A DNA stretch of 64,000 nt, taken from positions 1 through 64,000 of the forward strand of contig JBPOIC010000040.1 of the NCBI GenBank assembly GCA_052034865.1, read 5' to 3'. This document shows, in pieces, positions 8,377-17,772 of this stretch (the first letter of the stretch is position 1; the number at the start of each line of letters is the position of its first letter). This DNA is from JBPOIC01 sp052034865. GTDB lineage: Bacteria; UBA10199; JADFYH01. The position numbers and the translations under genes are program-made. The notes beneath the pieces are model-generated. The model saw only the letters and a program-made list of their open reading frames with translations, ran no database searches and was not told where the DNA came from.

Positions 8377-9603
8377 TTATTTTACCAAACTGTTCATATT
8401 CAACATGGGAAGCATGAGGGATAAGACGATTCCTCCAACGACCACACCCATCACCAGAATCATGAGAGGCTCCATCAAAGTCGTCAAAGAGGACACCTTT
8501 GTATTGACCTGATCGTCATAGTTATCGGCCACACGTTCTAGCATTTTCTCAAGCTCACCGGTTTTTTCACCAATGCTGATCATCTGAGTCACCATGGGTG
8601 GAAACTGCTGACTCCGTCTTAAAGGCTCAGCGATCGATTCTCCCTCTTTCACACTCAGTTTTGTTTCTTCAATCACACGGGTCAAGATCGTGTTCTGCAC
8701 GATGTTTTTGACAATGTCCATAGCGGTCAGAAGCTGAACTCCAGCGCCCAGCATCGTTGCCATGGTGCGACAAAAACGGGAAACCGCAATCATGCGAAAC
8801 ATCTCCCCAAAAATGGGAGCTTTCAAGGTATATCGATCGATCAACTCCCGACCTTTCTCGGTTTTTTTAAACCTGCGAAATACATAAAAAATAAAAGGAA
8901 GCGCCAGAAGTATGAGGTACCAATAGGATTGTAAAAAATCGCTCGTCCCAATGAGCATTCGGGTAGGAAGCGGGAGTTCAGCTCCGGAATCTTCAAACAC
9001 TTTGACAATTTTAGGAACCACAAAGATGAGCATCAGTGCCATCATGACCGAACCCACGATCGCCATGACGACAGGATAGGTCAAAGCCCCCTTCACCTTA
9101 CTGCGAAGACGCGCCTGACTTTCAGTAATCTCAGCCAAACGCAACAAAACCGTATCGAGCGCCCCCGAGGCCTCGCCCGCGGTCACCATGCTGATATAAA
9201 GCTCATCAAAAATATGAGGATAAGATTTTAGACTGTCTGCCAGGCGGGCACCTTCAGTCACTTTCTCACGGGTTTTGGAGAGTGCTTCTTTTAGAATAGG
9301 ATTTTGAACCTGATCAACCAGGGCAGTAAGCGAATCGACAAGAGGGATATTGGCGTTGATCAAAGTGGAAAGCTGACGAGTCATCGTCGCCAGATCCTGA
9401 ATCTTGACCTTATTAAAATATTTCGAGAAAAACGAATCCTTGCCAAAGGATCCCCCCTGCCCTTTGCCCGATTCCAGCACATCGGTTGGAAAGATATTGA
9501 TCTTTCTTAGTTTCGCCCGTGCGGTTTTTACCGTGTCGGCCTCGATCGTTCCCGAAACTTTTTTACCGCCAACATCAATCCCTTTGTATGAAAAAATTGG
9601 CAT
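8377..9603 (-). CDS. gspF: Type II secretion inner-membrane platform protein GspF
   Basis: A 408-residue polytopic inner-membrane protein at the centre of the secretion platform, contacting GspE and GspL. It contains the duplicated T2SSF domain: first copy about residues 70-195 (LATMTRQLSTLINANIPLVD), second about 272-395 (FCRTMATMLGAGVQLLTAMD), with hydrophobic segments around 170-195, 220-240 and 375-400. The length matches the family (about 400). The N-terminus MPIFSYKGIDVGGKKVSGTI is the family's usual start. Confidence 0.95.
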   Translation of the reverse strand: MPIFSYKGIDVGGKKVSGTIEADTVKTARAKLRKINIFPTDVLESGKGQGGSFGKDSFFSKYFNKVKIQDLATMTRQLSTLINANIPLVDSLTALVDQVQNPILKEALSKTREKVTEGARLADSLKSYPHIFDELYISMVTAGEASGALDTVLLRLAEITESQARLRSKVKGALTYPVVMAIVGSVMMALMLIFVVPKIVKVFEDSGAELPLPTRMLIGTSDFLQSYWYLILLALPFIFYVFRRFKKTEKGRELIDRYTLKAPIFGEMFRMIAVSRFCRTMATMLGAGVQLLTAMDIVKNIVQNTILTRVIEETKLSVKEGESIAEPLRRSQQFPPMVTQMISIGEKTGELEKMLERVADNYDDQVNTKVSSLTTLMEPLMILVMGVVVGGIVLSLMLPMLNMNSLVK

Positions 9604-9695
9604 AGGTTGTGGAAGAAGCTTTCAGGATCTATCCTTTTAGGACTTTCTGATTTGTTGGGGAATTCCTAGAACAGCCCCTCCTTTTTCTATGGAAA

Positions 9696-11411
9696 CTACC
9701 CTTCACCCCGGAGCTGATCTTCCTGGGTAACACGCAGAATTTCTTCAAGGGTCGTCTCTCCAGAAAGGATTTTTCGTGCACCCTCTTCACGCAAGGTCAA
9801 CATCCCCTTGTCCATTGCCGCTCGCTTGATTTTTCCAGTCTCAACGCTTTTCATTACCATCGAACGGATTTCATCATCGACCACCAGAATTTCATGAACT
9901 CCTGTTCGCCCCGCATAACCTGTTTCCATACAGGCTGGGCATCCCTTAGCCTTATACAGCAATCGATTGCCCAAAATTTCCGGTTTGATGCCGACCTTCA
10001 TCAATTCTTCGTCGGTCGGACGGTATTGAATGGCACACTGTTTACAAATGGTGCGCACCAAACGCTGGGCAATGATGGCAAGAACAGAAGAAGCAACCAG
10101 GAAAGGCTCAACTCCCATATCGATGAGTCGGGTGACTGAGGATGCCGAGTCGTTGGTATGCAAAGTGGAAATGACAAGATGGCCGGTGAGAGATGCCTGA
10201 ATCGCAATTTCGGCGGTTTCACGGTCGCGGATTTCTCCCACCATCACTACATCGGGGTCCTGACGGAGAATCGAACGCAAACCGGTGGCGAAGGTTAGAT
10301 CGATCTTGGGATTCACCTGAATCTGGTTGATCCCTGAAAGCTGATATTCGACCGGATCTTCGACGGTAATGATTTTAAGATCGGTGGTATTGATCTGGGA
10401 AAGCATCGCGTAGAGCGTCGTTGTTTTACCGGAACCGGTAGGGCCGGTGACGAGAATGATGCCATGACTTTTGCTCGTCAGATCATTCATTGTTTCCAGG
10501 TTTTTACCCTCAACCCCAATCGAGCCCAAAGAAATAACGACCTTGCTCTTGTCGAGCAAACGCATGACGACCGACTCTCCAAAACTCGTCGGCAAGGTAG
10601 AAACGCGGATATCGATATCTTTACCGGCAATCTTGATGCGAATTCGCCCGTCCTGAGGCAATCGTTTTTCGGCGATGTTCAGATTCGCCATGATCTTGAT
10701 ACGACTGATGACCGAGTTCTGAACTTTTTTGGGAGGATGCATGATGTCGTAGAGCACACCGTCGATACGGAAACGAATGACCAGATCTCTTTCAAAAGGC
10801 TCGACATGAATATCAGAAGCCTTTTGTTTGACGGCCCGGAAAAGGAGGCTATTAACCAGTTTAATGATCGGCGCTTCATCCGAGGCATCCAGCAAATCCT
10901 GAGGCTCTTCCAATTCCTGCGCAATCGTATCAAGGTTTTCTTCGGTAAGATCTTCCATCACCGCACGATCTGACTCATTCCCACGATTGTAAACATCGTG
11001 GATCATATCCAGAATTTGTGAGGAGTTTGCGATAATGGGTTTTATGGGAGTGTTTAGAAGGATCCTTAAGTCATCGAGGGCGTGAATATTGATGGGATCG
11101 GCAATCGCCACATCGAGATAATCCCCGTTTTTCCTAAGCGGCAACAATTCGTTTTTTTTGGCAAAATTGATTGGAATTTTTTGGATAACGTCGAAGGGTA
11201 CCTGATCAACGGCCAGCTTTCCCAGGAAGGGAATCCCCAACTGAATGCTAAGTGCCTTCAAGATATCTTCGGCCTTTAGGAACTTAAGCTGGACCAAGGC
11301 CTCGCCCAGTTTGAGTTTTTTTTCCCGCTGAAGAATAAGACCTTCTTCAAGCTGAGCCTCGGTGAGGGCGGTGTGCTCCAGAAGGATGTTGCCTAGGCTT
11401 CGATCTTCCAT
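9696..11411 (-). CDS. gspE: Type II secretion ATPase GspE
   Basis: The cytoplasmic ATPase that drives pseudopilus assembly. The 571-residue chain has the N-terminal GspE/MshE domain (about 1-145), Walker A GPTGSGKT (323-330), the Asp box around 349-355, Walker B region ending VMVGEIRD (389-396), the His box GHLVISTLHT (410-419) and the tetracysteine zinc motif C456-x2-C459 ... C491-x2-C494 that separates GspE/PilB from PilT-type ATPases. All catalytic motifs look intact. It sits between gspD and gspF. The similar pilus ATPase PilB is the main alternative, excluded by context. Confidence 0.96.
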   Translation of the reverse strand: MEDRSLGNILLEHTALTEAQLEEGLILQREKKLKLGEALVQLKFLKAEDILKALSIQLGIPFLGKLAVDQVPFDVIQKIPINFAKKNELLPLRKNGDYLDVAIADPINIHALDDLRILLNTPIKPIIANSSQILDMIHDVYNRGNESDRAVMEDLTEENLDTIAQELEEPQDLLDASDEAPIIKLVNSLLFRAVKQKASDIHVEPFERDLVIRFRIDGVLYDIMHPPKKVQNSVISRIKIMANLNIAEKRLPQDGRIRIKIAGKDIDIRVSTLPTSFGESVVMRLLDKSKVVISLGSIGVEGKNLETMNDLTSKSHGIILVTGPTGSGKTTTLYAMLSQINTTDLKIITVEDPVEYQLSGINQIQVNPKIDLTFATGLRSILRQDPDVVMVGEIRDRETAEIAIQASLTGHLVISTLHTNDSASSVTRLIDMGVEPFLVASSVLAIIAQRLVRTICKQCAIQYRPTDEELMKVGIKPEILGNRLLYKAKGCPACMETGYAGRTGVHEILVVDDEIRSMVMKSVETGKIKRAAMDKGMLTLREEGARKILSGETTLEEILRVTQEDQLRGEG

Positions 11412-11510
11412 AGATGAAAATTGTTATTCAGTGTGGGGGATAGAGTCAATCCCATCCCCTTTGAGATTCGGAAAATTAAAGTTTTGCAATTCCTGTCTGA
11501 ATCTTCAGTT

Positions 11511-13871
11511 TTAAATACTGGCCTTTCCTTTTTTATCGGAGGACTTGCCTTCTGTTTTTTCTGAAGCAGGAGGCGCTGAAACTGCCTTGGGTTCTGGTGG
11601 AAGATCGATTTGATCCAAACGGGATTGAGAAGAAGTCCCGGCTTTTTCAATATGATAGTTTTTCAACTGGATATCTTTTTTGAACTCCAAAAGTTCGGCT
11701 GCATGGGTTCGAATCGATTCGCGAATCAGTTTTTGCTGGCTGCGACCATAATTGGTCTCGATGAACATATTCCGCTCTTCCACTTTTTTCTCAAGGATTT
11801 TCAAGAAGTCGGCCGTATCACGAATGATGTAGGGACGCAGAAAAACAAGAATATTGGTTTTTTTCTTTGTGCGTTTTTTACTTTTGAAAAGATTTCCCAG
11901 AAGAGGAATGTCACCGAGAAAGGGAATCTTCGTTTCGCTCACTTCTAAGGTATCATCAATAAGGCCTCCAATGACGACAGTCTGCTGGTCTTTTGCAACC
12001 ACGACCGTATCGACTGTTCGATTGGTTGTCGAAGGCCCCACCGTTGTTAAAATCGCTTCTGTAGCAGGAAGCACGGAGGTAACTTTCTGGCTGATCTTCA
12101 TCTTCACCATATCCCCTTCATTCACCTGGGGCGTGATCTTCAAAATAATACCGACATTCTGACGAGTCACATTGTAACTTGTATTTCCTCCCGAAGTGAC
12201 AGTACTGCCTGTCGGAAATGGAACTTCACTACCAACAACGATCTGAGCTTCTTCGTTATCAAGAGTCAGAAGATTAGGTGTCGACAGAATATTCGCATTG
12301 GCATCTGTCTGAATGGCATGGAGGATAGCTCCAAAGGCTGGAATCTGACGGTTGGTAATGGTTCCGTCGGCGTTGGTTATGGGAACATCAATTGTATTTT
12401 TCCCCAAAACCCCTGCAGCTCCTGCAGCAGAGAGGGCACTGCCTAATCCCGCCGAGGTTCCACCCAAGGTTGATCCAAAACCGATGGTTTGATTTCCTCC
12501 CAAGCCAAAGGTGGTTCCCAACTGACCGTTGACGCCGACATCGCGATCTTTCGAAATATTCAACTCCATGATTACGACTTCGACATAAACCTGTCGGCGA
12601 GGAATATCGAGCTTATCAATCACTTCACTGGCCAAGGTTTCATAATCTTTCTGAGTCGAGGTGATGATCAGGGAATTTGTAGATTCATCAGCGGTTACCT
12701 TTACTCCCCCTTCAAACTCCGCAGTATAATTCACCCCCGTTGCTGTTGCTTTTGCTCCAGGAGCCGCAGAGGTCGAACCAGTTGTTCCAGGGGTTGAGCC
12801 AGTTTTGGTTCCGCTTGTTAATGCCGATAAAACCTGAGCCACCTTGGCCGCTTCGGCATGTTTTAAATAATGGACGTGTACTTTTCCTTGTGGACCTTCC
12901 AGGGGTTTATCCAAGCGGGTAACCAAATCACGCACTTTGCCTAAGGCACGTTTTGCCGCGAGAACGATAATCGAATTTGTACGATCATCGGCAATCACTT
13001 TGGAAATATAAGGGATCTCATCAAGTTCAGCTCCCTTTGTCCCCGCGGTTCGCTTGGGAGCACCAGCCCCGCCCTGCTGATCGATATAAACTTTCTGAAT
13101 CTTATCTGCCAGATCCTTTGCTGAAGCGTTTTGAATTGGAATCATCTCAAGCACCTGCTCAGGGCCTTGAGTGTCCATCTCTTTGATGATTTTTATGATC
13201 CGATCGATGTTGGCGCCGGTGTCAGTAATAATCAGGGTATTGGTTGCAGGATAGGCAAACAGATTTCCTTCTTTTGAAATCAGAGGCTTGATCGCCGAAG
13301 AGATATCGAGAGAGCTCACATTTTTTAAAGTGATCAGACGGGTGATAAAGCTGTCGGTATAAGGGGAATCGTCTTTGTAAATGGGTAAGGGATTGGTAAG
13401 GGCATCTTTCAGCGGAACAATTTTCACGAGGTTTCCAGGACCCGAAACAACTGTAAAACCATTCACTTCCAGGGCCGACAGGAAAGCCTGATAGGCTTCT
13501 TCGGTACTCATTCTTTTTTCAGAAAGAATCGTCACCTTCCCTTTGATTTTGTCATCAATTAGAAAATTCTTACCTGTTGCCTTGCTTATAATTTCAATGA
13601 CCTTCCGAATATCGGTGTCGATGATGTTCATGGAAATACTATCATCGTTGACGGTGGGTGCATTGGCTTGTGGAGAGCTAGGGGATTTTGGACCCCCTGG
13701 TACGGGTGGCTTGGCCAGCTCTTCATATTTTGGAGGGGCGTTTTTGGTTTCAACCGCCGGGCTTGGAGGAGACTTTTCAGGTAAGAGCGTATTGGTTTGC
13801 GCCCTCAGGAGTTGAGAATAACCGGAAATCAGTAAAATGCCTGCACAACCAAGTGTGATGAGCTTTTTCAT
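11511..13871 (-). CDS. gspD: Type II secretion outer-membrane secretin GspD
   Basis: The outer-membrane channel. The ATG at 13871 is preceded by AGAGG seven bases upstream (a TTG one codon earlier is less likely), giving 786 residues. Signal peptide about 1-25, a Pro-rich linker, N0 domain (about 75-155) and repeated N1-N3 domains, the last containing a Gly/Ser/Thr-rich insert (about 340-370) seen in many GspD proteins. The secretin core follows, with VGSEVPFPTG and the C-terminal signature QQTVVIGGLIDD and IPFLGDIPLLGNLF. After the core is an extended, charged C-terminal tail of roughly 100 residues, which may be a pilotin-binding S-domain or a lineage-specific extension. Confidence 0.96.
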   Translation of the reverse strand: MKKLITLGCAGILLISGYSQLLRAQTNTLLPEKSPPSPAVETKNAPPKYEELAKPPVPGGPKSPSSPQANAPTVNDDSISMNIIDTDIRKVIEIISKATGKNFLIDDKIKGKVTILSEKRMSTEEAYQAFLSALEVNGFTVVSGPGNLVKIVPLKDALTNPLPIYKDDSPYTDSFITRLITLKNVSSLDISSAIKPLISKEGNLFAYPATNTLIITDTGANIDRIIKIIKEMDTQGPEQVLEMIPIQNASAKDLADKIQKVYIDQQGGAGAPKRTAGTKGAELDEIPYISKVIADDRTNSIIVLAAKRALGKVRDLVTRLDKPLEGPQGKVHVHYLKHAEAAKVAQVLSALTSGTKTGSTPGTTGSTSAAPGAKATATGVNYTAEFEGGVKVTADESTNSLIITSTQKDYETLASEVIDKLDIPRRQVYVEVVIMELNISKDRDVGVNGQLGTTFGLGGNQTIGFGSTLGGTSAGLGSALSAAGAAGVLGKNTIDVPITNADGTITNRQIPAFGAILHAIQTDANANILSTPNLLTLDNEEAQIVVGSEVPFPTGSTVTSGGNTSYNVTRQNVGIILKITPQVNEGDMVKMKISQKVTSVLPATEAILTTVGPSTTNRTVDTVVVAKDQQTVVIGGLIDDTLEVSETKIPFLGDIPLLGNLFKSKKRTKKKTNILVFLRPYIIRDTADFLKILEKKVEERNMFIETNYGRSQQKLIRESIRTHAAELLEFKKDIQLKNYHIEKAGTSSQSRLDQIDLPPEPKAVSAPPASEKTEGKSSDKKGKASI

Positions 13872-14138
13872 CAATGAACCTCTCTGAAATGGAGATTGAT
13901 AAGCGTTTCAACTGATAGGTTTTTTGCCAGACTATCCTCGCACTACATTAAAATCCGCAAGGATTGCACAGCTCCTTCTGTCCACAATGAATTCTCTGAG
14001 TTCGTGCCCGAAAATAACATCATGGGTAAGGGCCGATTCTTTTATAGAAGATCCGAAAAAAGAAATTATTCGAATACCTGGAAAGCTTCGTCTGATCCTA
14101 ATATTATTCAGGTTTTTAATTTTAAAGGGCTTTATCAC

Positions 14139-15050
14139 CTATCGAATTTCATAGTCCAGAGTTTGTTTTTGACCATTTCGGGTCAGATCGATCGTGATGT
14201 GTTTTTCACCTTTGAGTTGAGGAAGAATCTCAAGAGATTTTTGCATATCCATATCGGTTCCATTGATTCTTTCGATGATGTCTCCGCGCCTCATGCCCAG
14301 TTTTGCAAATAAGCTCACCGGGGCTACTGATTGCACTTTTATCCCCATGGATTTTCCATTGGGCCCCGTGGCTGGTGCAAAATTGACCTGAGTGAGAAGG
14401 GTGTTGAGATTACTTAAGGCGTTGTCGATCTCCGCCTGATCGATTACGAATTTATTTTGCCCCTGACTGGACACAGTAGTTTTTGGATCCCCAGGTTTTG
14501 GAGCTCCAACGGAAGACAATCCGCCTGAACTGACCATTTTCTCAATCTCAACATATTCCATTCTCCCGCTATTTAAAAACTCTACCCGATCCGGCAAAAT
14601 CTTTTTGATTTGAACGCCAGGCGAAAATAGTTTTTCACCTCCTATCGAGTAGACTTCAAGTGACGAACCGTTCTGAATGGTTGCTGTCGAACGGCTGCTT
14701 TCTCCATTTCCTACAGAAAAAGTAGCCACCAAACGAATTGGAAGAGTGGTTTTCACAGGAGGCGCATTAGGATCTACAATCGCAGTCTGGGTCTCTGTAG
14801 GCAAACTCATGGGGGCTGCTACTTCTTTAGAATCGAACACATTTCGATCCAGAATGATTTTATAGGTATCAGCCCCTGGAATGGTTCGCTGGGCAATAGG
14901 AGGAAGATTGATCGGCGGAAGTGAAAAACTTCGGTCCACCATGAGTTGATCTGCCACAAAGACATTTGTGATTTTAGCGAGAAAATAAGAGCAGAAGAGG
15001 ATTCCAATCAGATTAAAGATCCAGAGATACTTTTTAATGAGGGTATCCAA
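14139..15050 (-). CDS. gspC: Type II secretion protein GspC with PDZ domain
   Basis: The periplasmic linker between the inner-membrane platform and the secretin. 303 residues: one N-terminal transmembrane helix (about 10-32), an HR domain (about 60-170, with ILDRNVFDSKE, a hallmark of GspC), and a C-terminal PDZ domain (about 215-300; KLGMRRGDIIERINGTDMD) implicated in substrate selection. The start is TTG (15050-15048) with AGGAA six bases upstream. It is the first gene of the gsp operon, so the promoter should lie in 15051-15256; no convincing -35/-10 pair was identified there. Confidence 0.92.
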   Translation of the reverse strand: MDTLIKKYLWIFNLIGILFCSYFLAKITNVFVADQLMVDRSFSLPPINLPPIAQRTIPGADTYKIILDRNVFDSKEVAAPMSLPTETQTAIVDPNAPPVKTTLPIRLVATFSVGNGESSRSTATIQNGSSLEVYSIGGEKLFSPGVQIKKILPDRVEFLNSGRMEYVEIEKMVSSGGLSSVGAPKPGDPKTTVSSQGQNKFVIDQAEIDNALSNLNTLLTQVNFAPATGPNGKSMGIKVQSVAPVSLFAKLGMRRGDIIERINGTDMDMQKSLEILPQLKGEKHITIDLTRNGQKQTLDYEIR

Positions 15051-15256
15051 ATGGGTTTCCTGATGAAGTGATTTAAACTTTCAATATGAATTCATCTTTT
15101 TAAAAAAATCCAAAACCTCATAAGAGTAAAAGATAATTTCCCTAAAAGAAATTTGATCAGGATCTTATGGGAAAAAAAGAAACAAATTCAAGCGGTTTCT
15201 TGTTTTATCAAAGTTGTTTTGAGCAAGTGAATCTTTCAAAAAAGTAAAGAATCGTT

Positions 15257-16060
15257 TTACTTCTGAATCAACTGACAAGCGGGAGAAAATTTTAATTGAA
15301 GCGAGGTGTCTGAAATGGAAAATAAATAGCCATTCTGAAAAGCACTATATTCAATCCGTGCCACAGCTCCCGAGGAAGCTCCATTCTCCTGAGCCGTTTT
15401 CCAGATTTGCGAAAGGGCACATTGAGGATCTGGAAGTGCTGCAATCGGCTTGGTGAGTAAAGGCGAATTTTTATCGAAGGTCATCCCCTGGTTTTCATAA
15501 AGATAACTTTTAGAAACCGACCCACCCATGCTCTTCACATGCACGGCCTTGCCGGGTTTGAAAATCCGAATGGTCACGGGCTCCAGCCACTCTCCCCCCA
15601 CTCCCCCACCCGCCCCAAAGGGTAAACTATCAGAAGGAACTTCCAGGGGTTTTCTCAAAAACTCGAAAACGGCCTCGGGCTCATAGGCTGCTTTGAGATT
15701 TAAAGTCCCATCAGCACTGACATGACGCAACTTTATGGAAACCAGCCGGGCTTCGCTTCCAGCGGCCGCATATTCTCGGATTACCGCAAAAGACGCGACG
15801 GGATCAAAATGTTCAGGATCGCCCGGAACCGGACGGGTTCGATAGGCCTTTTCCTGATTGCTTTCTTCCTTTAACTGTTTGAGCCGGTTCCAATCCTGCT
15901 CAGTAATTCCAGGCAAGGAGGTGGGAATAGAATCAGGAAGATGGAAAGTCTTTTGCACCTTTTGATAGGCAAAATAAACTGTCCCTCCTGCAATCAAAAG
16001 AATTAAGATAATTCCTGCCAGGAAAACAGAAATCCATTTTGCTACCCGAGCAGCAGCCAT
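15257..16060 (-). CDS. Hypothetical membrane-anchored protein
   Basis: Not recognised. A 267-residue protein with a cytoplasmic N-terminus (MAAARVAKW), one transmembrane segment (about residues 10-33) and a soluble, presumably periplasmic region ending in CQLIQK. The segment ITEQDWNRLKQLKEESNQEKA is helical and charged; a Gly-rich stretch (FGAGGGVGGEW) lies near residue 150. The ATG is preceded by AGGAG five bases upstream. It is the last gene of a minus-strand run after the SCP2-like gene, about 100 bases away, and may be cotranscribed with it. Confidence 0.6.
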   Translation of the reverse strand: MAAARVAKWISVFLAGIILILLIAGGTVYFAYQKVQKTFHLPDSIPTSLPGITEQDWNRLKQLKEESNQEKAYRTRPVPGDPEHFDPVASFAVIREYAAAGSEARLVSIKLRHVSADGTLNLKAAYEPEAVFEFLRKPLEVPSDSLPFGAGGGVGGEWLEPVTIRIFKPGKAVHVKSMGGSVSKSYLYENQGMTFDKNSPLLTKPIAALPDPQCALSQIWKTAQENGASSGAVARIEYSAFQNGYLFSISDTSLQLKFSPACQLIQK

Positions 16061-16160
16061 GGGATCTCCTGAACGTGAGAGGATGAAAACTTCTTAAAGA
16101 GGAATAGCTCTACTTTTGCTCTTATGACTAAGAGCGGCAATCTGATCGGAAGCAAAATCT

Positions 16161-16571
16161 TCAAATGAGTAAATTTTGCAATCCCTGCTCTTCTAAGTAT
16201 TTGGGATAAAGATCATAGGCGGGTTTGATTACCGGAAGAAGTTTTAAAACCTTCGGGATAGGCCCTTTAGCCACCATTTCCCGACGTGTGAGAGCTGCCA
16301 GGAGATTGACCTTTCCAAACCAGAAACGATGGGCCACATCGGCTTTCATACTCATTTCCACTTCGGGTTTACGGGTCTCATCGTTGAACAGAACTGCAAC
16401 AGGATCTTGAGTGCAATCGATAGTAATCTTGAGAGAAGGATCGGTGTAGGCAAATTGAATCACCAGCTTCGATTCTTTCAGTTTGCCACCAATCGTTGGA
16501 TTGGAAACGAGGGAATTAAAAAAACCTCCCAAAACTTTCTGCAACTCTGCACTGTCTTTGAAATAGGGCAT
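16161..16571 (-). CDS. SCP2 sterol-carrier-like lipid-binding protein
   Basis: A 136-residue soluble protein resembling the SCP-2 sterol-transfer fold: PDSLKITIDC-type central strand (here DPSLKITIDCTQ), EVEMSMKADVAHRFWFGKVN and a C-terminal helix region KPAYDLYPKYLEEQG. The MSMKAD..H..FWxGKxN pattern is typical of bacterial SCP2 proteins that bind lipids or acyl-CoA. AAGGAG lies seven bases before ATG. It starts 11 bases after the iron alcohol dehydrogenase stop, so the two are likely translated from one mRNA; a role in lipid or long-chain alcohol metabolism is inference from this pairing. Confidence 0.72.
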   Translation of the reverse strand: MPYFKDSAELQKVLGGFFNSLVSNPTIGGKLKESKLVIQFAYTDPSLKITIDCTQDPVAVLFNDETRKPEVEMSMKADVAHRFWFGKVNLLAALTRREMVAKGPIPKVLKLLPVIKPAYDLYPKYLEEQGLQNLLI

Positions 16572-16582
16572 GCGTTCTCTCC

Positions 16583-17758
16583 TTAATAAGCTTTATTTAA
16601 TGTCTCCAAGACCTTCTCTTCAATCACTTCACAGGGATTATAAAAACTAGATCCATCCTCTACAGCCAAAACTGCGATTTTGGTAAGATCTTCTTTTTTC
16701 ACGCCCGCTTCCCGCAAGGTATCAGCAAGTCCGCAAATCTTCTTAAGCTCTGATTTTAATTCTCTCACCTTCTGGATGGCCGCCTGAGCAGCATCGTGGG
16801 GGCTTATCCCAACGGTGGAGATCCCAAGAGCGGGAGCAATCTGGGCATAGCGTTCAAAGGAAGATTCAAAATTGTATTCCATTCCCCAAGGCAACAGGAT
16901 GCTATTGGCCAAACCGTGTGCGACATGTGAGACGCCTCCTGTTGCATGACTCATCGAATGAACAATCCCCACCATTGCATGGTCAAAAGCAACCCCAGCG
17001 AGATTGGAGGCAGTCAACATGGCTCCTCGGTGAGACAGATCACTTCCATCCTGAACAGAAGGCGCCAGGTGATGATTAATTAAAGTAATGGCTCTAAAAG
17101 ACAGGGCATCGGAAAAAGGATTTGCTTCCAGTGAGGTATAGGCCTCTATCGCATGGGTCAAGGCATCCATGCCGGTCATCGCTGTCAGTTTTGGAGGAAG
17201 AGAAAGAGTGAGCTCTGGATCAAGAATGGATAAGGTCGGGTAGAGATAGCGATCGAGAAAGGAAAGTTTGACCCCACGTGATTCGTCGAGAATGACGGCG
17301 ACCTTGGTTACTTCACTTCCGGTTCCTGACGTCGTGGGAATTACAATCAAAGGTTTCAGCGGTGAAGTAAGGGTTTGTGCTCCAGAATAGTCGCTCACCA
17401 AATCTCCGCCCTGGCTCAGGAGAATGTTGGCTGCCTTGGCGGTATCCATCACGCTTCCGCCCCCAATGGCCAATATTCCCTCGGCCCCAATCTCCTGGCC
17501 CTTTTCACAGGCCTTTTTCACGACTCCAACCTCGGAATTGGGAGGCACGTCTGAAAAAACAACATATTTTTCAACGCCGCCATTCTGAAGTCCTTCCAGA
17601 ATTGGATCGATGAGTTTGGATTGGACGAGATAGGGATCGGTAATAACTAAAAGACGACTCAGTCCCAGGCCTGAAAGCTCATTACTAAAATCTTTGGAAA
17701 TTCCTGGCTGATATAGAACCTTGGTTGGCAGATGAAACTGGAAAAAATCCGGGATCAT
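16583..17758 (-). CDS. Iron-containing alcohol dehydrogenase
   Basis: A 391-residue group III (iron-dependent) NAD(P)-linked alcohol dehydrogenase. Visible motifs: the nucleotide-binding GGGSVMDTAKA (about residues 98-108), TSGTGSEVT, the family signature DALTHAIEAY, and the metal-binding histidine region HSMSHATGGVSHVAHG. Length is typical (380-390). AAAGGA precedes the ATG. The gene is 14 bases downstream of purF and 11 bases upstream of the SCP2-like gene. The substrate cannot be told from sequence; family members act on butanol, propanediol, lactaldehyde and others. Confidence 0.9.
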   Translation of the reverse strand: MIPDFFQFHLPTKVLYQPGISKDFSNELSGLGLSRLLVITDPYLVQSKLIDPILEGLQNGGVEKYVVFSDVPPNSEVGVVKKACEKGQEIGAEGILAIGGGSVMDTAKAANILLSQGGDLVSDYSGAQTLTSPLKPLIVIPTTSGTGSEVTKVAVILDESRGVKLSFLDRYLYPTLSILDPELTLSLPPKLTAMTGMDALTHAIEAYTSLEANPFSDALSFRAITLINHHLAPSVQDGSDLSHRGAMLTASNLAGVAFDHAMVGIVHSMSHATGGVSHVAHGLANSILLPWGMEYNFESSFERYAQIAPALGISTVGISPHDAAQAAIQKVRELKSELKKICGLADTLREAGVKKEDLTKIAVLAVEDGSSFYNPCEVIEEKVLETLNKAY

Positions 17759-17772
17759 AAAAATCCTTTTAA

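Noticed and set aside
10464..10973. 169-codon open frame on the plus strand
   Set aside because: Lies fully inside gspE on the other strand, with no Shine-Dalgarno and no domain pattern; a shadow of a strong coding frame.
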